Below, piece by piece: positions 27,101 through 38,020 of a DNA stretch of 64,000 nt. Numbering within the stretch: position 1 is the first letter of the stretch; every line of letters starts with the position of its first letter. The notes beneath the pieces were generated by a model, which saw only the letters and a program-made list of their open reading frames with translations, was not told the DNA's origin and ran no database searches. The position numbers and the translations under genes were made by a program. This stretch comes from Dirofilaria immitis (taxonomy: Eukaryota > Nematoda > Chromadorea > Rhabditida > Onchocercidae): NCBI GenBank assembly GCA_024305405.1, contig JAKNDB010000092.1:3131501-3195500 (forward strand). The letters run 5' to 3'.

Positions 27101-28263
27101 CTTTTACTAGGAGAATTACGCACAGTATTAACTTTTAAGATTGAAAAATTAATCGCACTAGAAAATTTGGATGTATAAATAACGATATTTTGCGGATGGT
27201 TCATCGAATAATTGTGGATTTTTATTTCATTGCACTAGAAGGTCTGTTTCCAACAGAAATCGTTTAATATTGCGACAGCAACTCACCTGCTAAAATTCAC
27301 TGCATAAAAAATTTCAAAAGGGCTTCCTTCTCAGGATTGATTATACTTCCTTAAGTTATAATGCTCATTAGTTAGTACCTAAAAAAATGAAATTCCACAA
27401 AAATCTGTTTTTCTCTTACAACATTTCCTCCGCGAAAAAGAAAGCAATAAGCGAATTCTCCATAACATAAACTGAGGAATGAATTGTCAACAAATGACTG
27501 CAATAGTTAGTCATACATTCCTCACATACATGCATGTTAAATATATTTATTTCACTGTCTGAACGAGGTATTTCGTCAGCCGTAAATAAAACCGCTCTCG
27601 ACTGGCTGAGCTCCTCAATTCTCCACCGACTAAATTTCATTCATACTAGCAACATAATAATTACAACAAATTGTTTCCTTGAAGAAATGTCTGACAATAT
27701 ACCACGTTATAGTTGTAAAGTCTATTGTTTGGAAATTTCACCACAGAAATGCAGAAAAATTGGTTTTCTACTCCTACCAAAATCTTCTTGAAATTAAATT
27801 TAATAAATCAAAGATTCGGAAGAGAATCAAAAAATCGCAAAACTTAATTTCAAATATTTTTAAAAAATTTCGAGTTAATTGAACAAATTTAGCTTCCTTT
27901 TCAGCAATAAAAGAGCACCAGAGCAAAGCGATCACAATCAAACTTTGACATCTTTATAATTACTCCGACCACCCAAGTCTAAATACACATCAGCCTGCCG
28001 GTAATTCTTCCATTTTCTATAGAAATCATTCTAATGAATGCTACTTGTAAACTTGAAAATTAGATAATAAATGTCTTTATTGTTTCCTTTAATCTGAAAA
28101 GCCAATTTTGTATATATCAAACTTCTTAACAGCTTTTCCGAGAAGATGAGACCTTTGCTGTTTACAACAATGAACTGACTGATTTACATAAGAACTCTAA
28201 ATCAATAACAACCATTTCATGCAGCAAAGTCAAATAACAACAAAAAAAAGAAATGAAAATTTA
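24195..28263. other. Long upstream/intergenic region of rgl-1
   Basis: Four kb between the rgl-1 start and the RPS11 stop, both on the minus strand. It should include the rgl-1 promoter. One open frame with a good donor (27530-27640, minus) could be an alternative first exon and is discussed as a finding. Nothing else was recognised. Confidence 0.45.
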
Positions 28264-29176
28264 TCAGAACTTGTCAAAAGATTTCTTAGCTCCAGACGCC
28301 TTTAACACTTTCAACACATTGTAGCGCACAGTCTTCGACAATGGACGACACTCACCAACTGTTACAATATCTCCCACTGCTATATCCCTGGAAAAGTCGT
28401 TATACTACATATACATATTCGAAATAAATCGCATCATACGCTAACTTTGCTGCAAACTGAATTAAACAGAAAAAAGGAAAAAAGGAAGTGGATACCCTAG
28501 TAAAATCAAAGAACTTGTGAAAAATAAAAAATGATAAAGTCATTAACCTGAAGGCAGGTGAACAATGGACAGACATATTACGATGACGTTTCTCATATCG
28601 GCGATACTTTTTGATGAAATGCAAATAATCTCGCCGAATTACTATTGTTCTTTGCATCTTCATTTTTACAACAACACCAGTCAGTATACGTCCGCGAATC
28701 GAAATGTTCCCGGTGAATGGACATTTTTGTCAATATATGTCCCGATTACGGCCTGCAGTTGAACCAAACTCAATGCATTACATCGAGCCTGCCTATTCTT
28801 CCAATGTATCAGATAAAGGCAAGTATGAAAAATAAGGTACAAACTCTTTTTTAAGGGCTTTAAAATATATTAGTAAATTCCCTTGAACTCAAAACGTAAT
28901 TCATCGATAGAAAAACGTTCCTTCAAATCTATTTTACGATCTATAAATAACCACAAGCATATTATCCAAAATATCTTCAATAAAACTTCAGACTAAATAA
29001 ACGCAAGTAAAAGTGCACCACATATTCACCTCACGCGGTGTTTTGAATCCCAACCCAACATTTCGAACATAACGTATATCCTTCTTCGCCTTCTTACCAA
29101 TTCCCAAAGTTCGCAATTTATTGTTCAAAAATACAGTGGGTTGCTTTTGAAACGCCCTTTCTGTTTGTTCTGCCAT
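28264..29176 (-). CDS. rps-11: 40S ribosomal protein uS17 (RPS11)
   Basis: Three exons: 29030-29176 ([16 protein letters not shown] through GFKTPRE), 28548-28752 (GTYIDK.., [33 protein letters not shown]) and 28264-28387 ([34 protein letters not shown], stop TGA 28264-28266). The match to eukaryotic uS17 is essentially full length. The protein binds 18S rRNA in the small subunit. Exon phases agree only if one A is restored in the run at 28724-28728, where GAC-AAA-AAA-TGT (D-K-K-C) is expected and five A's are present. Because the gene is essential and otherwise conserved, an assembly error is the likely explanation, unless a second intact copy exists elsewhere. Confidence 0.96.
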
Positions 29177-30029
29177 TTTTACCTATAAAATTTCACAAAT
29201 CCTGAAGATATTTTTCGTTTTAATAAGAAATCTGTAGTTTAGATCACACCAAAAAGATTAGATATATGTGGACTATCAGAAATAATCGTCTGAGTTTGTA
29301 TGGCGCATCTCGTAGTGAATACGTGTCCGGAAGCAAAGGTCAACCATAAAAACTACTTTGTTCAAACTTATCCGATATATTTCCAAAGATTAGTCACTGT
29401 TAAACAGAAAGGAGACAGGCGCTGTTCAACAAGTATGAGGTTGTATACCCATATAATGACTATTTCAGCGGACTTAATAATGGCGATGTTAAAGTTTCAC
29501 AATCTATCTACGATGCGTTTTATCGTTTGAGTTATGTGAAATGTTATAAATTGAAGAGCATGCAATCTCTGAGCGACACACTGATTCCCTATTTATAGAA
29601 GCAGTTGGAAATTCGCCAAGCACGTGAGCAGCCAAATAGCTGTTTCTTTCTATTTCTATTTCTTTGTTCTTATGAACAGAACTTCTATTACTTGATATCC
29701 TATGGGAAATATATTTTGACATGTCAATTAAATTTGTTACTTGCAGGCTTCGTATACACCAACTGAGTTCACTATATTGAGACATGAATGAATCAATTCA
29801 AAATGTATTATTAAACAATTAACCAGTTAATTGACTAAATAGTAAACACACGCAAACCGTGCATTACGATTCCCTTTTTATGAGGAACGAATCTTCTACC
29901 CCCACAAAACCTTATACTAAACTACAGGAACCTAAAATGGAAGACAAGTCCTAACGATTACAACATGGCCCCGTTAAATCTCATATGCTCTTAGTAATGT
30001 GGATTTGATTGCCCCTGACCCGTGTGTGT

Positions 30030-30167
30030 ATGTGTGTGGCCGATAACAATTTCGATGATTTCCGGTGGTGGTATGGGCAACTTCCAAGAAAAGTGGAACG
30101 ATTCGTTAAAGATGGTCGTACAGGTAGAATTAACGTTTTCGACGGCTATTTTGAAATGGGTTTTTAA
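30030..30167 (+). CDS. Small unrecognised open frame (doubtful)
   Basis: ATG at 30030, stop TAA 30165-30167, 45 codons. The predicted peptide contains FDDFRWWYGQLPRKVERF, whose composition (W, Y, alternating charge) is more protein-like than surrounding frames. A possible donor (ACAG|GTAGAA) lies at about 30123. No family was recognised and no convincing downstream exon was found. Confidence 0.22.
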   Translation: MCVADNNFDDFRWWYGQLPRKVERFVKDGRTGRINVFDGYFEMGF

Positions 30168-31093
30168 ATTACATTACTAGGCACAAACTGACAAAATTAT
30201 ATTATATATGCATATGTTTATAAATATCGTCATGGAAAATTTCATTTTTATTTGTGCTGAAAGACTGTTCTCGAATTAGGCCCAAAAGTATCAAAGAAGA
30301 AATAACTGAAATGATCTTTGGAAAATGAAACCTGTCCCCGAAACTTTGAGACACATTGAAGCATATTTGAATAGATTGAAAACGAAGCTAAAATTAGAAA
30401 AAACAAAGTGAAAAAAAGCCAGAAATTGGATGAGACTCTGACAATAATTCCTCGGAACGCGAAACGCTGGAAATGTCAGTCGATGAGTTCTGGATATTAT
30501 TTCCTTTATAATCTATGGACATCGAGAATTTCCTATTGTATCGAAATATATTATGCATAAATTCTGGTTGTTTCCAAGAAAAAAATCAACCTCTTAGTAC
30601 CATAATTGCTGCAAAAGGAATAGCTTTCAGAAAATGATGTCCATGCAAAAAAAGTTTCAAAAGAAGTTCCAACAACTTGACTTGTTCCAAATAAATGGCG
30701 AAAGGTTTTCATAATAGAAAATATAACCATCGCTAAAATCGCGAACACGAAAATCAGAGAAGTCAGTGTTTATTTTATGTTAAATTTCACATGAAATGAT
30801 GCATGTTGTAGTGCGGATTTACTGCACAATGCAAGATGTAAGCTAGAAATATTTCGCTTTTGTCTATAAACAATAATTCCAACTCTATAACAAACTTTTA
30901 TTCTTATATTCACAACCATACAGAATTCAACACCCAGCCATTATAAAAAATGTACTTCTTCAAGACGGTTGGGGGTTATTTAATCTCCTTTTCCTTTAAG
31001 TAATGTAATCGTCATTAAAATTGTTTTATGAAATCATTGAACTTGTATACTGATCATGATTTGCTGCTTCGTTGATATCTTATTTATCGTAAA

Positions 31094-31115
31094 GGTTTAA
31101 TTACCGAAGTTTGAG
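31094..31115 (+). other. SL1 spliced-leader-like sequence
   Basis: The 22 bases match nematode SL1 at 21 of 22 positions; the third C of the ACCC tract is G. It is followed by AT, not the GT donor of an SL RNA gene, so it is not a functional SL RNA as it stands. Confidence 0.75.
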
Positions 31116-32280
31116 ATTGGTGTCTTTGGAATTTGTCTTTGGCAACAACTGGAGCTTACGTTAAAATAAAGAATTTGCAATTCTGCATACCTTGTTGCAA
31201 CGCAAAAAAGGAAGAATTCGTCACTACGTAATTAATTACCTAGCGATCCACGAGTAAAAGAGACTGATATGCTACCAATGAGTTTTATATTTGAATTTAC
31301 TATTAACTAGTTTTCACGGTACGAATTCACCAAAACACAGATCGAAACGACAGATACAAAAAAAACAGAAAGTGCTGACAGAAATATCCTGCACAAAGGC
31401 CGCAACAATCATAAACACCCAATTATTATCGAATGTTGGATTCATTCCAATCTTAAATTTAAAATGGTAAATTAACTTCACTTTCGCAAAGCAAGAAAAT
31501 TTGAAGCCAAATCTGAGTTACAGATAACACCACGAACTTAGTGCTAATTTGATTCCTTTTCTCTCTTTTTTAATGGTTTTTAAGTTCGTAGTATTTTCAA
31601 ACATGTTTTTTTTAAAAAAATTTCATCTCAAAAAAATAATGTATGGATAATAAAGAAATGCAAATGGGAACCGAAATAAGTGGTCAATAATTAAAATCAA
31701 TTATTCAAATTACCAGCTTTTTCTTTTTCTGGAAAGGTTACAGTGATTTTTTAATAATTTGAAAAATATGGGAAACATTAAAATATTATCACTATTAATC
31801 ACAAAACTTCTGCATGAAAAATTATTTAATTTATTTGTTGCACGTTTACAACTTCTAAAGATGCCAGGATAGTTGTTCAATTAATGTACATCTATACATT
31901 TTTTTTTTGCACAATAGTTGTAGCCTAAAGAGCGCAAATTTTGTAATTAAAACATCTGGAAACAAAATGAATCATATTCAGTAAATATATTTCAATAAGA
32001 CTAACACGCATCTTGATAATATTGCTGTTCATTCCAATTTATTCATGACAATAGACAGGATTCTAGCATAACACATCACATCACATCCTATTTGTTCCAA
32101 GTATTTCATAAATTTGAATGACACAATGCAATCAGACGGATAGAATTTCATTAACGATCTATCGCAGTAAGCAAGTCTGAAATTCGCTACTGTTAATATT
32201 ACTTGAAATAGGTTTTAAAAATGATTTATCTTTTCTTCCTCAGAAAAGAAATAAATTAATTAATTCATAGTAAAATTTAC

Positions 32281-35200
32281 TTACAAGCGGAAAATAACGG
32301 CAACAGCAAGGTCGCACATCTTCCTTTCAAACACAATATTTGTTGCTGATAGTCGAAATGTGGAAATAATTTCTAGAAGCTGCTGTCCAAACCCATTTAT
32401 ATTTAACATTTTCTCCAAAAATCGCCAGCTGTAAATATAAAAGTGTAAAAAACTAATGAAACTATATGCATCATGCATCTCAGATTTCACAGTCTCTAAA
32501 GCAAAAAAAACTTCCAAAATATAATAGAGAATTTAGACTTCTGACTGAATGCATATATTAACTTTTTGGAAGGATTCTTTCCATTACCACAAAACAAAAA
32601 AAATTTTCTATTAATATTTCGGGAACTTTTTTTAAATATTACTAACATTATATTTTTTAAAGCAGATATTAAAACAATCACTTACATAAAATATGCCAAT
32701 CACTTACATAAAATATCTAAAAAAAGAAAAAAATGAAACAGATATGAACTCACCTTGGTTTTAGCAATTCAGCCAATACCGAAATTCTCTGTTTCACCTG
32801 ATCAACATTGTCTATTGGGGGTAGAATATCTTCCACAGTCTTTTTTAATAAAGCGATCATCTGCGTAAAACTGGGCAATTATGGAATTCGTTTCAGTAAT
32901 TACTTCATCTTTACCATTTGATAAATTCATATGAAGGCGGTATTGCAAATAACAAATCGTTTCTGGACCGTACCATTCTCTTGAAAAATTGAGAAAATGA
33001 AATCCAATTACTTTTACTTTCATTCTGAAGTAAAAAAATAAACGATCGAAAAATTTTTTTTCAACTTGCGTTCTATTATCAATCAAAAATTTGCAGAAAG
33101 TTACTATAAAATCATATATTTTGAAGCTATAACAGTCAAAAATATATAATGCATGAAAGATTTCATCAAAGATAAGTTGTGCAAGAGTGCAAGAAAATAA
33201 AGTTCACAGGTTAAGCTGAACGGAACTTATTTAGGAAACATTGAAATTTTATTTGTCAAAAGAGCAATAACTTACAATAGCGTTCTTTCAAAATCTTCAT
33301 ATAAGTTCTTCGGCACTTTATCACTAAGTTGCGGATTAAATGATTTAGCTTCAATTATTTCTGGAGGTCGCTTGAATTTGTTCTGAATATATTTGTGCCG
33401 TATACGAGCCAATTTTCACTCTCGGAGAGTCGTTTATTCTCTTTCTTTTCCTAAAATACGAAAGATATAGTGATGCGTTGGATATCTAAACAATTGAAAT
33501 TAACCGCTAATTAAATAGAACTAAATCTCCCTTTAATCATTTAAAGAAACTCAACGAACTGGTTCTATCTCCACTTTCGCAACGGTCTCATCTCTAATTT
33601 TTTCTAACTGTGGGCTCGTTTACACTTTCAGTGCTAGCCACTGTAGATCCCACTGTAAGATAAGGACGACAAAGATTATAAGATTCCATATCGGCATTGT
33701 CCTCTTTTTCTTCATCTATGTTGATTTCATCACTGTTATCTTCATTATCAGATTCTGCGGTATCACCAATCTGAATAAAAAATTGAATCAAAGATAAATC
33801 AGCGGTGAATAAAGACAGTTTCATGTTAATATTTCTAGGTCCATAATTAAGACCGTGACATTGATGTTTTTTCCTTATTATTTTTTTCAGTTGCAATGAT
33901 AACAGAGAGTAAAACAGGAACGACGATAATGTTAATTGTTTTATAAATTTATACAGTTTGAGGTGTTACGCTATTTTCAAATCCATATGTTGGATATGTA
34001 TCAGGGCTAATGAACTTCTGCATTTAAAGTAAAGAGAAACATACCTTTAACATAAAAAGATATAAAAGTAGCCAATACTTATTAGTATATTAGTGACAAC
34101 CAAAAATCAAAATAATAACTACTACACATAATTTCACATTTGAAAAAATATAGATAAGGTTAAGTTCCTACTTTTAAAATTTCAAGTGATGTTATCAGCT
34201 GTTGATCGTCAATAAACTCAACGCCACAAGTGTCCTGCTGTTGTTGTCCGACATTTTCAGCATTCAAGTCAAATGTTTTTACTGACAAAAAAGTAATTCT
34301 TATGAATATATATTATTTTTATAAGCAGTTTTTAGCCAATTATATTTCCTATCCAGCGAAGATTTATTTCGGAGAGTTCAAACAGAAAAGACTGATTATA
34401 AAATATGATTTAAAATTTATTTAAATAAATCATATGAAGAAAATATGCAAAATTACCTTCTTCATCACCTCTTATCCATAAAGGTTCCGTTTTTAACTGT
34501 GACCTCACTGCAATAAAACGTAAAAAACAACTTCGAGAACAGAATTTGTTAATAACAGCGGACTGTTCAAATACCTGCAACAAAAATTAGATGTTACAAT
34601 TAAAAAATTCATTCAGATCCGAAAACAAGTTCTTGATTCCTCCAATTAAATTATTATTCAATTATTACTGATATGCATTTATTGAATCATTAATATAATT
34701 ACTAAATTTTTTCCAGTTCTTAAATTTTACGCTTGATTCCAACAAGCAATATATAAGCAGATTTTTTATTTGACCAATATATTATTTACGAAGCTTTTTT
34801 TCGCGGAATAAATAACCAAAGATTTTTCCGATTCAATTAAATTTTTGTTAAAAGGGATGCAAACAGCCGACGAACGACATTATACTCAATCTACTCACAA
34901 AATCACAAAATGAAGAGTAGCAAAACTGGGATGGAAAACAGAAAGGAAATGTTTGAAAATCTAAAAAAAAAAAAATAAATGTTTTCTGATGAGTTAAAGG
35001 GCGAACATTAAATTCCATGCTTAAGTACTGGTAGCATTTTGACTCCGCAAAACATTCATTAGAGAACTGAAAACTACCTTTTTATTTCTCAAGTCAATTC
35101 GATATTTTTGCACATTTCTTACTTCTACTGGATTGGTACAAAGCGGGAAACCACACATTCGACCAAGATATCGTTCCTCGATTACTTCCATCCAACTGCT

Positions 35201-35529
35201 TCGATCCAAACTGTTCAACTGCAAAATTAGTATCTTAACTTTAACAAGAATGGATATTTGTAAAATGCTTCTGCATAAAGGCATTAATAGGCAGGATTTT
35301 GGCAATAAATATCAAGTAAGTACCATTTTTGAAGTGTTGCTTCAACAACGCATTCTGATAAAGTTACAATGGCGTTGTAAACGACCTTACGTAATCGCTG
35401 TTCCTTGGCCAAACGACTCTCTTCCTTTTTAATTACTTCTTCCTCATGAGACTCCATAAACCCAATACGTACCATCCAACAATTATGACAGTACAACGTG
35501 CACTCGTCTTTATTCTTGGACTGCAACAT
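32281..35529 (-). CDS. rpap-2: RPAP2/Rtr1-type RNA polymerase II CTD phosphatase
   Basis: Exons (minus): 35324-35529, 35078-35218, 34457-34574, 34172-34281, 33560-33770, 33276-33450, 32754-33024, 32281-32428. The Rtr1 zinc-binding core is clear: EERYLGRMCGFPLCTNP in exon 2 and NKFCSRSCFLRF with EPLWIRGDEE in exon 3, matching the CGYPLC and CS..C elements of RPAP2. An acidic linker follows (exon 5), and the C-terminal part ends LLKPSWRFLEKMLNINGFG. RPAP2 dephosphorylates Ser5 of the Pol II CTD and takes part in Pol II assembly and import. Exon phases agree only after one-base corrections in runs at 35326-35330, about 33598-33603, 33413-33416 and 32867-32870. The start Met (35527-35529) is the first in frame after a TGA, and the open frame may extend upstream (see finding). 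Confidence 0.88.
32675..32716. repeat. 22-bp direct tandem duplication in RPAP2 intron
   Basis: Two adjacent copies of CAATCACTTACATAAAATAT plus two further bases. On the coding strand each copy contains GTAAGTGATT, a donor-like motif. Confidence 0.85.
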
Positions 35530-35831
35530 ACGTTTTCATGGTGCACCGCATACATCGCAACGCGTTTTACCGCGGTACGTGGTTGGTGATTGATAGTGAG
35601 GGGTCACTGCGAGTTTTTGTTTTCAACCAGCGGTTATCGGCGGGTGAGGGTGGGGAAAATGTCAGGTGGTATAAAATAAGGGGCGGCGAATAAAATAACT
35701 GTTCTCTGGAAATGAAACTGGTGTAGATTCTGAAGTAGTGGCTGTTAGGATTTATTCAAAAATAAAATTAGAGAAGTTAAGGATGGTTTATCATTAAATT
35801 AACTCAATTAAAGGTAGTGGAAAGAAGCACA
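35530..35831. promoter_or_regulatory. Divergent promoter region RPAP2 / NOP16
   Basis: Only about 300 bp separates the RPAP2 start (minus) from the NOP16 start (plus). The interval is clearly richer in G+C and CpG than its surroundings (for example around 35560-35690). A bidirectional promoter is inferred from position and composition; no specific element was identified. Confidence 0.55.
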
Positions 35832-37390
35832 ATGAGATCGGTGAAACATGGAAGAAAGAAAGCTCGCCGACGCATTAATTATAGTAAAAATTTGACTGCT
35901 GCGAAAAAAAAGCGATGAAAAAACGAAGAGCTCTAGATGGTATAACGTGGTAATGTTGCTCAGGATGATAATTTGATTTTTTTTTTTTTCGCTTTTCTTT
36001 TACAAAAGTGAGAGTAATTTAGTGAAACAGGGCGCCTCAAAGACAGCCGCCGGTTTTTGCTTTAATTGTCGTTTATATATTTTCTTGTAGTAATGCTTTT
36101 GACTTATCTACTGCCAGTGCGTGGTAGTTTCCTCAGGTTCTGATTTTTCCTTCATTTGATCGTTAAATGCTCATTATTTTGATGTGTATGTATTGAATAA
36201 ATTGCAGTAAACAGATGCGCAAAGTTTGGGATAAGAACGCTACAATCAAGCAGAATATGAAAGCAATGGGGCTTGCCTATGACTCGAACAAATTGTTTTC
36301 TTTGTGTCCAAACGCTGTAATTCTTTTCTATTTTTTTATAATGGAGAGTTTTAGAAAGTTTAATTCATTTTTCCTTACTTTGATTTTTACTTATTACCCG
36401 GCTACGTCGAACATTTATTACATTTTAAAATTATTGATTTTGCAAAATAATAAATACTCATAATAAATATTCATTCTTTGTAAATTTGTTGTGTTTTGTG
36501 TTGCAATTCATTTTTTTGTAGAGCAAGTACTGTGAAGAAATTGAACAGAAATTACGCGATTCTACAAAATTCCAGATTCAAAAGGCCGTAAGTTTCTGGT
36601 TTGAAACTTTCATATTCAATTTACATTATTCCTAATATTTTAGCTAACAAATTTTATGGAACTGTCCTAAAAATTTTGGAGAAGAATTCAAACATGGAAT
36701 CAGATTGATAACATTAAATTTTTTTTTCGGAACTAGTTATGATGAAGCAATCAGAGGGATTATAATAAAGCTTTGTTATCAGCTTGGATTGATGTAGTCA
36801 TGTAGTCAAGTTGTCTTCATAGCAAGGTTTTAAATCTTTAAACTCTTCGGAATTTATCGCAATTTACTCTCAGGCATTTATAGAAATCAATCGGCAGTGA
36901 ATCGAAAGCTATAAAAGTAATTGCTGCTTTGGAAAAAGAAGTTGAAGAAGAAAAATAAGACAGAAAAAGAGGCGCAATTATTGTTTGCTTGCTCGAGATA
37001 TTGAATTTTGTGTTTACATGATCGAGGGGCATGGCGATAATTATGAGGCAAGAATCTTTTGATAAAATTTAGAATTGACAACTCCGTTCTTTTAGATTGA
37101 GTTTTCAGTATTTCTTCATACGAACTGTAAAAAGTTATAAGGTTTTCCATATCTTTCAAATTTTCTTGTACTAATAATTTACTCATATTTGATATGATTT
37201 TTTTGTACACCCAAAGTTTCACATTCTTTGGAACTTTAAAAACCTTAATGTTTTGATCCTTCAGGAAATGAGCCGTGATGCGAGAAATATCTATCAAGAT
37301 ACATCGAAACAAATAGAACGAAAAATTCGTATTTTCAAGCAAAGTCCAGAATATTCTACATATCTGAAACTCATGTCACAAGCCGCATAG
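35832..37390 (+). CDS. NOP16: Nucleolar protein 16 (60S ribosome biogenesis)
   Basis: Exons: 35832-35946, 36208-36316, 36522-36587, 36884-37047, 37265-37390 (stop TAG). Landmarks: a basic N-terminus (HGRKKARRRINYSKN), QMRKVWDKNATIKQNMKAMG followed by LAYDSN, ALEKEVEEEK, then LLARDIEFCVYMIEGHGDNY and EMSRDARNIYQDTSKQIERK. The last two blocks match the conserved NOP16 C-terminus (mammalian: DYVRYMVENHGEDY, NYYQDTPKQI). NOP16 acts in nucleolar assembly of the large subunit. All phases agree if one A is restored in the runs at 35904-35911 and 36951-36955. Intron 4 begins GC (37048) with a good GC-AG consensus (GAG|GCAAGA). It is divergently paired with RPAP2. Confidence 0.87.
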
Positions 37391-38020
37391 AGTGTTGGAT
37401 TTAAATTTCTCTGGTAGAACACAAATTAAATTTAACTCTCCGAAAATATGCAAAAAGTGGAAATTATGAGCGTTATCTTGACTATAGAAATCGTGGAAAT
37501 AATCAAATTCATGAGTTTTTATTAAAATTTCAATTTGGCATCTGCTTATTGCTATTTGCTCTTAAAACATTTGCTTATGTGAATTTTTTTCCCAAATTTT
37601 TATGAACTCTAAATATTGACATATACAGAAGTTCTGTGATCAAATTTGATACAGTACTTTAATTTTTATAAAAAAACATCATTTCGGAAAACAAAGGATA
37701 GCAGTATTGACCCAAAACATATGATCACTGCGAAATGTGCTCCTAATCTTCTTTAAGGGAATAACATAATATCGATCAAATTACCAAGACATAATAATAA
37801 ATGAGTTGATATATTAATTTAATCTTCATATTTTGAGAGATTTATTTGCACAGGAAATACTAATATTGATAAATGTACTTCCAGAAGAATTCATGAGCCA
37901 GGCTGTTTTTCTGTGCTTAGCAGCGACTGGTTGAAGCACTATATTATCTTACTCTATCTTACTCAAAAGTAATACTCCTATCTTTGAAAAATTTGGACGT
38001 TTAAATTGAGATAAGCTAAG
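37391..38020. other. Convergent intergenic spacer
   Basis: Six hundred bases between the NOP16 stop and the stop of the membrane-protein gene on the opposite strand. No gene or RNA was seen. Confidence 0.5.

Larger units (their letters stand above)
29177..32280. other. Spacer between RPS11 and RPAP2
   Basis: Three kb holding the RPS11 promoter and the RPAP2 3' flank. It contains a small unrecognised open frame (30030-30167, plus) and an SL1-like 22-mer (31094-31115). Nothing else could be supported. Confidence 0.5.

Noticed and set aside
31094..31210. Functional SL RNA gene
   Set aside because: No GT donor after the leader, no recognisable stem-loops, and only a loose Sm-like string downstream.
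35540..35698. 51-codon plus-strand frame (MVHRIHRNAFYRGTW..)
   Set aside because: It is antisense to the cysteine-containing frame upstream of RPAP2 and lies in the divergent promoter; no homology recognised.
6778..37390. CCDC25, RPS11, RPAP2 and NOP16 as pseudogenes
   Set aside because: Introns are kept, conservation is strong, and breaks sit almost only in A/T runs; essential RPS11 shows the same lesion.
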